Of a DNA stretch of 55,295 nt, positions 18,706 to 27,276 are shown piece after piece. The stretch comes from Synechocystis sp. PCC 7509 (GTDB lineage Bacteria; Cyanobacteriota; Cyanobacteriia; Cyanobacteriales; Chroococcidiopsidaceae). Position 1 is the stretch's first letter, and each line of letters begins with the position of its first letter. The notes under the pieces are model-generated. The model ran no database searches. It was not told the DNA's origin and worked only from the letters and a program-made list of their open reading frames with translations. The stretch covers positions 206,016-261,310 of the forward strand of contig NZ_KI966369.1 of NCBI RefSeq assembly GCF_000332075.2, given 5' to 3'. A program made the position numbers and the translations under genes.

Positions 18706-20456
18706 ATGATGGATTGTAAATCTAAAAATTGCAAATCTAAAAGTAGCCTATTTCAGACTTGGTTATGCCTGATTGCACTCACCACTATAATTAGCACTCT
18801 GGAAAATACCCCTCTAGAAGCACAAACTCCACCGCTACAAGTTCCTCTACCCCAGTTCAGCCTTTTCCTACACCAACCCCCTCTCCGGTAGTACCACAAC
18901 CCTTACCGCCTCCCGAAGAATTATTAGAGCCAACTTTACCCATCCCCACACCGCCAGAAAATATTCCTGGCGGACTACAAACAATTGATGTAGAACGTTT
19001 TGAAGTGGTGGGTAGTACAGTATTTTCTCCTGCACAAATAGCAAAAGTTCTAGAACCTTTTACCAATCGCCCAATCTCTTTTGCCGAACTATTTCAAGCG
19101 CGATCGGCGATCACTCAACTTTACTTTGACAACGGCTATATTAGTTCTAACGCATATATTCCTCCCCAAACCCTGCAAGGCAGAGTAGTGACAATTAATG
19201 TGGTGGAAGGCGGATTAGAAAATATCCAAGTTACTGGGACAAAATATTTAAACCCCAACTATGTCCGCCGTCGTCTAGAAATCGCCACAAAAGCTCCGCT
19301 AAACCGCGAACGCCTTTTTCAAGCGCTGCAACTACTGCAACTCAATCCTTTAATCAGAAATATATCAGCTAACCTATCGGCGGGAACTCGCCCTGGTCAA
19401 AGTTTATTAGAAGTGCAAGTAGCTGAAGCACGAAGTACAACTATTCAAGCGACAGTTGATAACGGACGATCGCCAGCAGTGGGCAGTTTCCGCCGCAATA
19501 TTCAACTAAATGAAGGCAACTTACTCGGAATAGGCGATCGCATTATTGTTGGTTATAGCAATACAGATGGTAGTAACGCAATCGATACAAGTTACTCATT
19601 ACCCCTAAATCCTCGCAATGGTACACTCAACCTTAGCTATGGCACTACCTCAAGCAACGTTATTGAGCCACCTTTTGATTTGCTAAATATTAAATCTGAA
19701 TCTCGCTATTATGACATAACTCTCCGCCAGCCAATTATTCAAACGCCAAGCCAGGAGCTTGCTTTGGGTATAAGTGCTAGTCGCCTAGAGAGCGAAACTT
19801 CCTTACTAGATATCCCTTTTGCCTTGTCTCAAGGCGCAGATGAGCAAGGACGAACTCGGATTTCGGCACTGAGATTTTTTCAAGAATGGACTGGACGCGA
19901 TGCTCGTCAAGTAATTGCCGCGCGATCTCAATTTAACTTAGGAGTGGGGGCAATTGATGCCACCGTCAACGAAGAAAGACCAGATAGCCGCTTTTTTTCC
20001 TGGCAAGGACAAGCTCAGTGGGTGCGACTGCTAGCTCCAGAAATTTTACTTTTAGTTCGTGGTAATGTTCAGCTATCAACTACGTCGCTTGCGCCGCTAG
20101 AACAGTTTAGTTTGGGCGGTTTGCAAAGTGTTCGCGGCTATCGTCAAGACCTACTGTTAACGGATAATGGGGCTTTTGCTTCGGCGGAGGTGAGACTGCC
20201 AGTTTTGCGCGTACCCGACTGGAATGCAGGTTTGCAAATAGCTCCCTTTGTAGATATTGGCAGCACTTGGAATGCTGGTAGGGAGGCTCCAGACACTAAG
20301 TCTTTAGCTTCAGTAGGTTTAGGTTTAGTTTGGCAACAGAGCGATCGCCTTACGGCTCGGCTTGACTACGGTATTCCTTTAGTCTCTGTATCTTCCACCA
20401 ACAGAACATGGCAAGAAAATGGTTTATATTTTTCTGTATTTTACAACCCTTTTTAA
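18706..20456 (+). CDS. Two-partner secretion transporter (TpsB, ShlB/FhaC type), with a frameshift near 18845
   Basis: Outer-membrane pore that exports the TpsA exoprotein. The first frame (18706-18891) encodes a signal peptide (LFQTWLCLIALTTIISTLE, LEAQ). A second frame, open from 18795, encodes the Pro-rich linker (STPVQPFPTPTPSPVVPQP), the POTRA domains (ERFEVVGSTVFSP, INVVEGGLENIQVTGTKYL) and the beta-barrel. The barrel includes SLGGLQSVRGYRQ (the conserved VRGY motif) and ends in NPF. The two frames differ by one base and should join near 18840-18850, so the gene carries a real frameshift or a sequencing error. Joined it is about 580 residues, normal for the family. It is divergent from the TpsA operon, separated by the IS66. 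Confidence 0.85.
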
Positions 20457-21667
20457 CCTTCTGAAGCAACGTCTAATTTCTCTTCAATTTTTGAAAGCAG
20501 AGATTTAAGGCTCTTATGTAAGACCATTAAACTTTCTCGGTCAGTTTCAATCACTGGAAACTTCTCCAATGATTGATTAAGTTTTATAACATAACTAGAA
20601 GCTTTGCTTGTCTGCTGAGGAGAGTAGTTATTGATTATTTGATTAACTAAAGTGCGTGTATCCCGCACTGATAAGTTCCTACTGACAACTTCTTGTGTTG
20701 CTTCAACGCGAATTTTTTGTGCTTTCTTTTTGTCAAATCCTAATCGTTCACTGTGGAGTTTTGCAAGTTCTCGCACCTTGCCATCTTCTAAGCCAGCAGC
20801 ACGAATAGCCTCTTTAAGATCATCTGGATAGCTTAGGACTGGAAAAATATTAGTATTAACAGATGCGGGATTTAATTTGAACTTTAACAACACTTTCAAA
20901 ACACTTTCTTGTTCCTTAGATCTCCACTCAATTGATTCAATCCATGCTGTTTGTGCTTGTTTTTCAGCAGACCTAATGTCTGAAAATTCATCTGCTCTCC
21001 GCGCTGCTTTCAGCTTGTTCACTAAAGAGTTAAGATGCTCAGGTATCTGTTTTTGGGGATCGTTACAGGACAACTCTTGGGCAATAAGGTCAATTAAGTT
21101 CTCAGCTAAATCAAGGGCGCATAATTTTTCTGCATGAAGACTTGTGACAATTGCACGTTCAAGAATCTGAGGATCTTCAGGAGAGGAGCCTCCTGTTAAA
21201 TAAACAGCATCTAAAGCCTGCCAATCGCTACGGTTTTTAGAATTCAGCAATTTAGTTCCCCGCCATCGCAACTCCCCGTCAAATATTAGGGATATCCCAT
21301 CATCATTGGGTGGAAACAAGATTATAGGAGCTTGCTGCCCATGTTCTTCTAAACTGGCGGCTCGTTCCTTTACCATTGCTTCAGTAATCATTCGTCTAGG
21401 CTGCTTGGGGTTGCGCTGAAGTTGATTAATAGAAACCTTTTGAACTCCACCAGCTTGCGCTAATTGAGCAGTAAGTGCTTGAATTTGTTGCTCCAACTCA
21501 GCTTTTTGAGCAGTATTAAGCTTTCCTAATTTAATAGTCGCAATCTCTGCTTGCAATTCTTGGAGTTCTTCGTCTTTCTGTTTGACTTGCCTTTTCAGAT
21601 CGAATGCTTGCTTGGCGATCGCACTACCTTGATAGGACTCAGTTAGGTCAACGGGTTGTTTTGCCAT
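20453..21667 (-). CDS. parB: ParB-like plasmid partition protein
   Basis: A centromere-binding partner of ParA. From ATG 21667 (MAKQPVDLTES) it is 404 residues. This start follows the parA stop by one base and is preferred to one six codons upstream inside parA. Residues about 25-75 are a coiled coil (KRQVKQKDEELQELQAEIAT). The ParB N-terminal domain follows (VSINQLQRNPKQPRRMITEA; LIFDGELRWRGTKLL in place of GERR). The central helical domain has LDLAENLIDLIAQEL. The C-terminal tail is helical. The Arg-rich ParB box is weaker than in chromosomal ParB, as in several cyanobacterial plasmids. Its stop overlaps the TpsB stop by four bases (convergent). Confidence 0.85.
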   Translation of the reverse strand: MAKQPVDLTESYQGSAIAKQAFDLKRQVKQKDEELQELQAEIATIKLGKLNTAQKAELEQQIQALTAQLAQAGGVQKVSINQLQRNPKQPRRMITEAMVKERAASLEEHGQQAPIILFPPNDDGISLIFDGELRWRGTKLLNSKNRSDWQALDAVYLTGGSSPEDPQILERAIVTSLHAEKLCALDLAENLIDLIAQELSCNDPQKQIPEHLNSLVNKLKAARRADEFSDIRSAEKQAQTAWIESIEWRSKEQESVLKVLLKFKLNPASVNTNIFPVLSYPDDLKEAIRAAGLEDGKVRELAKLHSERLGFDKKKAQKIRVEATQEVVSRNLSVRDTRTLVNQIINNYSPQQTSKASSYVIKLNQSLEKFPVIETDRESLMVLHKSLKSLLSKIEEKLDVASEG

Positions 21668-21668
21668 A

Positions 21669-22493
21669 TTACAAACGATCTTCAATTGCTTGGATAACTG
21701 GACTGAAACCTTTTAGGGCTGGAGTTCTAGGGCGATGGAGATAAACAGGTAATCCTATATTAGGATCTGACGCATTTACAAACTCTGCTGAAAATTTGAT
21801 TTGCGGAAAGCATTGAGTTTCATACTCTTTCAAAATTGAAGGTAACGCAGTTGGATTGCTACTATCTAAAATTTTAGAATGAGCAGCAATTTCAGGTTGT
21901 CGAGTATTTGGGATAAATCCTAAAAGCTCAGGAGGCGGTTCTAAGTCAAGTTCCAGAGCATTTGAATAAAACCATTCTAGGAATAATCCACCACTGGTCG
22001 CTGCTTTGAAGTCAGGTTCAACAACAACAATGAGATGAGTGACGGCTGGAAGAAGAATACTTCCAAATGGCTCAAGCCCACCGGGAGTATCAATGAGAAT
22101 AAGGTCGAAGTCTAGTGGAAATTTTTTTAGGCGATCTTTGAGAATGTAATATCGTCGCTTGTAGCTTTCGATTTGTCTTGGTGTATCGCGTAGAGCAGCC
22201 CCGCCCTGAATTATAAAAGCATTTTTCGTGTGTTCCTGCCAGATTGGAGTAATTGGATACTCTCCTTTAAAATTAGGCTGGAAGATTTTTGCTGAGGAAT
22301 GCTCAGGATCGGCAATCCCTAAGCCTGTCCATAGGCGAAGCGAGTCTTGCTGATCTAACTCAATCAATAGAGTTTTATACCCCTTCTTAGCAAGAGGATA
22401 AGCAAGATGCGCGGCAATCGTAGTCTTACCTACTCCACCAGAATTACTCATAATACCCAATATCATTTGGCTTTGGGCTTTGCGCTTTGACAT
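21669..22493 (-). CDS. parA: ParA-family partition ATPase
   Basis: 274 residues with the deviant Walker A motif GIMSNSGGVGKTTIAAHLA. Motif A' is LLIELDQQDSL and Walker B is FDLILIDTPGGLEPF. There is no N-terminal HTH, so it is of the small ParA kind, where autoregulation falls to ParB or to an RHH protein. It moves plasmid copies over the nucleoid with ParB. parB begins one base after its stop. Upstream, 57-113 bases from the start, lies a pair of palindromic sites, the expected operator or centromere. Confidence 0.92.
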   Translation of the reverse strand: MSKRKAQSQMILGIMSNSGGVGKTTIAAHLAYPLAKKGYKTLLIELDQQDSLRLWTGLGIADPEHSSAKIFQPNFKGEYPITPIWQEHTKNAFIIQGGAALRDTPRQIESYKRRYYILKDRLKKFPLDFDLILIDTPGGLEPFGSILLPAVTHLIVVVEPDFKAATSGGLFLEWFYSNALELDLEPPPELLGFIPNTRQPEIAAHSKILDSSNPTALPSILKEYETQCFPQIKFSAEFVNASDPNIGLPVYLHRPRTPALKGFSPVIQAIEDRL

Positions 22494-22549
22494 GGTGAAA
22501 ACAGTATATAGCGATCTTTGGACAATTGTACTCCTGAATTTGTTATTAT

Positions 22550-22606
22550 ATAACGTTATGCAGTAACAAATTTTTATAAAACTTTCACTGCATAACGTTA
22601 TGCAGT
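22550..22606. promoter_or_regulatory. Palindromic parA operator / centromere-like site
   Basis: A perfect 20-base palindrome, ACTGCATAACGTTATGCAGT, occupies 22587-22606. Its right 15 bases are repeated at about 22550-22564, giving a centre-to-centre distance of 42 bases (four helical turns). The pair stands just upstream of parA, where plasmid operators and parS-type sites usually lie. It does not match the chromosomal parS consensus. Confidence 0.7.
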
Positions 22607-22875
22607 AGATACTATTATGCTGTTTTACTAAGTTAGGTAAAGCAAAATCTAATATACCAACCTAGATTATTCGTCTTGTTGTTATAGGCTAAAATACCTA
22701 ACAAAGTTATAGCAAACTTTCGCAAGCTATCCCATCCGCATCTCTATCTAAATTTGTCTCCAGGAAAAGCAGTAAAAAATTATTGCGCCTGAACTTGAGT
22801 CTTGAAATCGCTACAATTGCCATTAGTGCAACTTGGTAGTTTTTAAGTTGCTACATTTGGAGGTATTTTAGTTAC

Positions 22876-23335
22876 TTACTGAGAATTACCCCTTCGCTTT
22901 CCTTGTTTATAGTCCCAAAGCATAACAGGTGATTTCTAGTTCCGATAGCCCAATCGCCATTGATTGGATTGTGCTTCTGCTTGCAAATACTGGTCTTTGG
23001 TGGCGGTACATCCATTGAGGTACTGGCGATAAACTGCTGCTTGCCCATCTTTTACCATTCGCACATTAATTGATTGCCCACTTACATATAGTTCCGCGAC
23101 AGTTTACCCATAGCGATTCCCTACGGCAGTGCTGGAAGCAATCATGCGTTATTTCTCTAACTTGTACTGCTTTATCTTGCGGTAGCAATTGCTTGAGGCG
23201 TGAGGTCGATTGTTGACCCCAAGGCTTATGAGCGCTCTCTAGGGCATCAACGCAAGATAACCTGTTGTCACTTGACCTGACTGACGGATACGCAAGGTGT
23301 CGCCATCGCCTATGCTGACGACTGTGGCGAATTAC
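22876..23335 (-). pseudogene. Decayed thermonuclease (SNase) gene
   Basis: Read on the minus strand with frame changes, the interval gives VVSIGDGDTLRIRQ, then CVDALESAHKPWGQQSTSRL, then VAELYVSGQSINVRMVKDG and YLNGCTATKDQYLQAEAQSN, ending in MLWDYKQGKRRG. These are the staphylococcal-nuclease blocks in the right order. The same blocks occur in the frame at 46887-47555. Frame breaks near 23245 and 23110 and a TAG after LGYRN show the gene is dead. The 5' end merges with the next minus-strand gene. The 270 bases between it and the palindromes (22607-22875) show nothing else. Confidence 0.8.
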
Positions 23336-23630
23336 TATTCCTTACCCGTTTATCCTTAGCTTTTAGCATAGCTGAAGCGGCGGTGTTTCTATTTTTTTTC
23401 TTTCGCTTTGCCTTTTTCTTCGGAGCAAAAAACTGTTTCTCAAATTCCCATAATTCAAGGTAAGGACGCTCTAATGCCTCTAGTTCTTCCACACGCCCCT
23501 CACCTTTTAGTTTACTTCTCAGCCCCACTAATTTGTTCCATTCCCGGCAAGCTTTTCTGGCTTTTTCTCCAGGGACAGCTTTACAGTTAACGCCTCTGAA
23601 AGACTTGGGTTCACGAAAGTAATGGGTCAT
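23310..23630 (-). CDS. Small basic hypothetical protein
   Basis: 106 residues, not recognised. It has a soluble N-terminal part (MTHYFREPKSFRGVNCKA), a charged helical middle (LRSKLKGEGRVEELEALERP) and a strongly basic stretch (FAPKKKAKRKKKNR) that would bind nucleic acid. The last ten or so residues are encoded by the 5' end of the decayed SNase gene, so the native end may have been lost. AGGA lies just upstream of the ATG. No membrane segment. Confidence 0.5.
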   Translation of the reverse strand: MTHYFREPKSFRGVNCKAVPGEKARKACREWNKLVGLRSKLKGEGRVEELEALERPYLELWEFEKQFFAPKKKAKRKKKNRNTAASAMLKAKDKRVRNSNSPQSSA

Positions 23631-23709
23631 TTCCTTATACTTATACGAAAAACTTTAGTAGGCATTTAAGGTTTCATTTACAATTTTATCAGCTTTGTTA
23701 GGTTTTTCT

Positions 23710-24924
23710 TTAGTCAGATAACCCTGTTGTACACTCACAAATTGAATGTACAACTGCTATTACCTTATGCGCTACTTCAACCGCAACTGATGCCTTAGCC
23801 GCATCGCGCAGGCGATCGCCCTGGTGTAACGCGGCAATTATCTTCTGTGATGAGGGCTGGGCAAGGAATCGCTGTCTTAAGTTTGCTTCAATGCGAAGCC
23901 CTGCGTGCGCGCTTGCGCTATCGCTCACCCGCCTATTATCTGCTTTTGTTTGTTCGTCCGCTAAAAGTGCTACTAAAAAATCATCCTGCTTTCCCGCTAA
24001 AATATCTTGCTCTGCGGGTGATAATACTTTAGCTGGCATCTGGTGCAGGTCGCGCTCCACTGGTTGAGTTTCGTTAGGGGTGGCAAACTTAAAGTATTCC
24101 GTCAAGCTACCGATTGGATAGTTGCCACTGGAGTAGCGATACTTAAAATACCGCTCTATATTTCCCCGATTTGCCCAAGTTCTTACAACTTCGATATCTA
24201 CGTTTTGGAAATGTGATCGCACGTCTCGATATATTTCTACTAGCCTACTATCAATAGAACGAGTTGTTATACCGATTTTATGAAACACTTGCCCATCAGC
24301 CTGCACTTTCAGGTAGTACAAACTAGCAAGCAAAATTTTCCGTATCTGATCGCTGTAGATTCGTAAGTCAGTCAAGCGAACCCATAGCTCCTCACGCGGT
24401 AGCACTGAGCCAGAGTTATCGAAAATAGCAGATTCCAAGAGTGCCAGCTTTTGCTCAATCAGTGGCTCCTGTACACAATTGAATGCGGATAGAGGCAATG
24501 CGCCAACTGGGATTTGTCCTAGTTTAGTAAATTGGTAAGCTTTTCGCTCTGTCGCGGCGTTAATGTTTTGTGAAATCTCAACGAAGCTTTCTCTGGTAAA
24601 AGCTGGCAATATTTCTAGGCGGTCAATACCATTTTCGTGCGACTTATGCCTATGCCAAAGCTTATTTAGTTGCTCTAATTCCTTACCTGTTAAGAAAATG
24701 TTGAAGGCATCGTATAGGGGTAAGCGCGGGATGTCGCACGGTTCTCTCTTGATAACTAAGTTACAGGTGGCTCCATCGTGAGCGAAGTGATGCTCTTTTA
24801 CCTTGCCCTTCTTAGCTATTAACGCACTTGCACAGTAAGGGCATCTCAGGTAGGTTCTACCGCTTGGGACATTTTCAACCTCAACAAGCTTATTCTCTGC
24901 ATCAACGCCATACCGCAGCCACAT
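23710..24924 (-). CDS. CoiA-like / GIY-YIG-like fusion protein
   Basis: 404 residues. The N-terminus (LRCPYCASALIAKKGKVKEH, then HFAHDG) is the zinc-ribbon and H-F-x-H motif of competence CoiA-like proteins. The middle (LASLYYLKVQADGQVFHKIG, then ITTRSIDSRLVEIYRD) reads like a T5orf172/MUG113-type GIY-YIG nuclease domain. The C-terminal quarter is helical and Ala-rich. The fusion suggests a nuclease acting on foreign or transforming DNA, but no activity can be claimed. Near residue 345 a 27-base palindromic mini-insertion (23893-23919) adds about nine residues (SASAHAGLR) without breaking the frame. The gene stands alone. Confidence 0.7.
   Translation of the reverse strand: MWLRYGVDAENKLVEVENVPSGRTYLRCPYCASALIAKKGKVKEHHFAHDGATCNLVIKREPCDIPRLPLYDAFNIFLTGKELEQLNKLWHRHKSHENGIDRLEILPAFTRESFVEISQNINAATERKAYQFTKLGQIPVGALPLSAFNCVQEPLIEQKLALLESAIFDNSGSVLPREELWVRLTDLRIYSDQIRKILLASLYYLKVQADGQVFHKIGITTRSIDSRLVEIYRDVRSHFQNVDIEVVRTWANRGNIERYFKYRYSSGNYPIGSLTEYFKFATPNETQPVERDLHQMPAKVLSPAEQDILAGKQDDFLVALLADEQTKADNRRVSDSASAHAGLRIEANLRQRFLAQPSSQKIIAALHQGDRLRDAAKASVAVEVAHKVIAVVHSICECTTGLSD
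23893..23919. repeat. Mini-palindromic insertion inside the CoiA-like gene
   Basis: On the minus strand the sequence reads GCGAT followed by AGCGCAAGCGCGC and a GC-rich tail ending CTTCGC. It shares the GCGATAGCG(C)AAGCGC core with the inserts at 36797 and 38003. Removal of 27 bases leaves the gene frame intact. The ends are less certain than for the other two. Confidence 0.5.
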
Positions 24925-25056
24925 ACCAATCTCGCTTCTTACTTAACAGATTCTTATAAAACAATTACTGGATGATACGATCGCATCTTCCGTGCCAACA
25001 CTGGGGCGCGATCACTGTAAAATTAGCCAAAGCACTGACTTCGCGTCCTCTCCCTA

Positions 25057-25851
25057 ATGGCTTACCAAATTTCCGCCACAAAACTTCAAACCTATCACCG
25101 TTGCCCCCAAGCCTATTATTTCCGTTACGAGTTAGGTTTGAAAGCTCCCGGATTCTTTGGTAACGCCAAGCTTGGCACAGCCCTACATCAAGCACTTGCC
25201 CAAGCTTACCGCGATTGGCATTACCTTGACCCAGTACCACCCCTTGATTGGATTTCTTTGTGCTGGGAGCGATGTTCTAATAATCTCAGTCCCAACCAAG
25301 CTGAGGAAGGACAAGAAATTTTAGAAAATTACTATTATCAGTTCATTGCTGGTGAAACTGCGATCGCAAAACCCTTAGCAGTCGAAGGTTTAATTAAAGG
25401 ACGCTTATTAGTTAACAACTTAGAATTTAAAGTTTCTGGGCGCTACGACCGCCTTGATTTTCTGGCAGACGGGTTAGAACTAATTGACTATAAATCAACC
25501 AAAGAAGTAAAGTTGCCAAAGCCCGATGAAATTGACTTGCAAATTGGTCTGTATTACATTGCCCTAGAGCAAAAATATCAATCCTGCTTGCAGCAGTTGA
25601 GCTTATTGTATCTGCGAACAGGTGAAAAGATTGTTTTTGAGGCTAGTAGCGAACATAAACAGCAGGTAGAAACTGTTATTAATGAACTAGCTTGGCGATT
25701 GCGTACCGATGAACAATGGGAACCAAAGATTGGAGAGCAGTGTGAAGTCTGTAGCTTTAATCGCTACTGCGCGGCGGTACAAGACCAGCCTGAACCGTTA
25801 CCGCCAAATGCTAAATCTCCTCTACAAATCCAACTTGCTCTGAACCTTTAA
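25057..25851 (+). CDS. RecB/AddB-like PD-(D/E)XK nuclease with Fe-S cysteines
   Basis: 264 residues. It begins ISATKLQTYHRCPQAYYFRY, the S-x-L-x-x-Y-x-x-C-P start of RecB-type nucleases. The active site is in FKVSGRYDRLD and LELIDYKSTKE (D...D-x-K), followed by LQIGLYYIALEQ (Q and Y of motif IV). One Cys at the N-terminus and three at the C-terminus (CEVCSFNRYC) form the typical 4Fe-4S cluster. No helicase is fused, as in Cas4-like or stand-alone cyanobacterial members. No CRISPR genes are near, so Cas4 is not the call. Divergent from the CoiA-like gene by 132 bases. Confidence 0.88.
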   Translation: MAYQISATKLQTYHRCPQAYYFRYELGLKAPGFFGNAKLGTALHQALAQAYRDWHYLDPVPPLDWISLCWERCSNNLSPNQAEEGQEILENYYYQFIAGETAIAKPLAVEGLIKGRLLVNNLEFKVSGRYDRLDFLADGLELIDYKSTKEVKLPKPDEIDLQIGLYYIALEQKYQSCLQQLSLLYLRTGEKIVFEASSEHKQQVETVINELAWRLRTDEQWEPKIGEQCEVCSFNRYCAAVQDQPEPLPPNAKSPLQIQLALNL

Positions 25852-25901
25852 AGAATTTCATTATCTTAGTCGCCAACGTACTTGTTCTCCTAACCTACTT
25901 C

Positions 25902-26108
25902 TTAGCTTTTAACCCGACTATTCCACTTCAATGTCGCTTCATCCTCAGTTTTTGCCGCCGGACCTTGTGCGCCACACGCGCAATAAACCACAAGTTCATA
26001 ACAATCATTGCTGTCCTCAAATAGTGATTCAACGATTTCCATATCTGAGTCACCACAAAATGGACAGGGTAAAAAGTAATCTTTAACTTCTATTTTCTTA
26101 CTAGCCAC
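25902..26108 (-). CDS. Lar-family restriction-alleviation-like protein
   Basis: 68 residues with the Lar pattern: FLPCPFCGDSDMEI, then YCACGAQGPAAKTEDEA and LKWNSRV. Phage and plasmid Lar proteins lower type I restriction of incoming DNA by altering the host enzyme; most small members have never been tested. The four cysteines should bind one zinc. The position on a mobile segment fits. Confidence 0.8.
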   Translation of the reverse strand: MASKKIEVKDYFLPCPFCGDSDMEIVESLFEDSNDCYELVVYCACGAQGPAAKTEDEATLKWNSRVKS

Positions 26109-26157
26109 ATTACAGGTAATTTAAACTGACTAAGCAAGTATACAAGGAGAAGTAGTA

Positions 26158-26430
26158 TTACTGAGTAAATAATCTTGCCACTCCACTACCGAGCAAGTAA
26201 AAGACGCACACTAAAACTGTTTGAATCAGATAAGTCACAAGTAGAGACTGATATAATTTGCGATTCTGTTGCTGAAATAACCTGTTCCACAAGTACCATT
26301 TGCCCTGAATATAGGCGGCGGTGAAGAATAAAGATAATGCTGGAACGCTCCACAAGGGGAAATTAGCAAAGCCCATATAAATAGCGCTTGCCAGCAATCC
26401 AACTCCTAACAACCCTTTAATAAAATTCAT
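26158..26430 (-). CDS. Small membrane protein
   Basis: 90 residues with about three hydrophobic segments (LLGVGLLASAIYMGF, WSVPALSLFFTAAYI, LVTYLIQTVLVCVFYLLG). Not recognised. Its ATG overlaps the TGA of the photolyase gene (ATGA, 26427-26430), so it is the coupled second gene of that operon and was probably expressed with it before the photolyase was split. Confidence 0.65.
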   Translation of the reverse strand: MNFIKGLLGVGLLASAIYMGFANFPLWSVPALSLFFTAAYIQGKWYLWNRLFQQQNRKLYQSLLVTYLIQTVLVCVFYLLGSGVARLFTQ

Positions 26431-26822
26431 GTCATTTTTGTCTGGTACTCTTGGTATTGCTTATCTTTGCTTTCCCAATACTTCTCTACTGTCTCACGCG
26501 CGATCGCCGCCTGCTCTAGCTCCACCCCTTGCTCGGCTAATAATCGCACTTTCACCCGCTTCCGCAAGTCTGAGATAATTTTGCCGTTAGTTTTTCGAGT
26601 CTGCGCCCAGTCTAGTATTGGCTCAGGGTAAGGGCTTTCATTTAGGTATGCTCCATTGAGGATTTCTAGCAAATTATAGCCGCGCAGTTCTTCAACCCAG
26701 TGGTAAATAAACTTTAAATCGCCATCTTTCTCCTCTAGATTTTTATTGGGATTGTAAATGCGGAATGTATCAGATAAAGGATTTGTTACCCCTGCTTGCA
26801 TCTGCCACTGCCAATTATCAAT
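26427..26822 (-). pseudogene. Photolyase, C-terminal part
   Basis: It encodes IDNWQWQMQAGVTNPLSDTF, then RIYNPNKNLEEKDGDLKFI and WVEEL, the FAD-binding end of DNA photolyase/cryptochrome. The frame joins exactly to the N-terminal part at 30665-31810: 1146 plus 396 bases is 514 codons, reading GDLA-IDNWQWQ across the junction. The missing middle has been filled by a 3.8-kb mobile element, so the enzyme is inactive here unless the element excises. ATG 26801 exists but the homology begins at 26822. Confidence 0.92.
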
Positions 26823-26870
26823 AGCTAGATTATGTCTTACACAACGTCTACAGCAGCTATATTACCGTGC

Positions 26871-26905
26871 TTTTATTGTTGTGTATGTATTCCACAACAA
26901 TAAAA
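26871..26905. repeat. Perfect 13-bp inverted repeat near the element end
   Basis: TTTTATTGTTGTG (26871-26883) pairs with CACAACAATAAAA (26893-26905) across 9 bases. It lies 44 bases inside the Tn554-like element and may be a recombinase-binding or terminator hairpin. Confidence 0.65.
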
Positions 26906-26922
26906 TTTGAAACCCTTACAAC

Positions 26923-27074
26923 CTGGTGGTCTTCGGTAGGGGCTGGGATACCGTCCTAACTAACCACCTCAAGCAGCCTAGCGACCAAGCTCACCAGACA
27001 TAGACAACCTTTGCAATTCAGCCTATTGGGGTGTTCTAGTGAAGCGCCTCGTTAAGTGGCGAATATTGTCTATG
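26923..27074. ncRNA. Possible structured RNA in the Tn554-like element
   Basis: Several stems nest well. GGTGGT (26925-26930) pairs with ACCACC (26963-26968) and encloses CGGTA (26934-26938) with TACCG (26949-26953). CTGGTG (26923-26928) can pair with CACCAG (26992-26997) as an alternative outer stem. CATAGACAA (26999-27007) pairs with TTGTCTATG (27066-27074), enclosing CGCC/GGCG. The DNA is more GC-rich than its surroundings and non-coding. No known family is recognised; strand unknown. Nothing stands out in 27075-27276. Confidence 0.3.
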
Positions 27075-27276
27075 GAATACGCTGCCAGTATTTTTCACAA
27101 TTCATTCACAACTCTACTGAACTGGTTACTTTTTAATTCTTTGCTCTTGAGATGGACGAGACACGGGATACTTAAATAAACCTAACTGAAAGAAAATATA
27201 TACTGCCAATCCTGAAAAGCAATCACGATAACTCCTACAACTTTACTTACAGATCTAGGTTCATAACTTTTGGATG

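Noticed and set aside
25057-25851. Cas4
   Set aside because: The PD-(D/E)XK fold and four cysteines fit, but there are no other cas genes and the N-terminal motif is the general RecB type.
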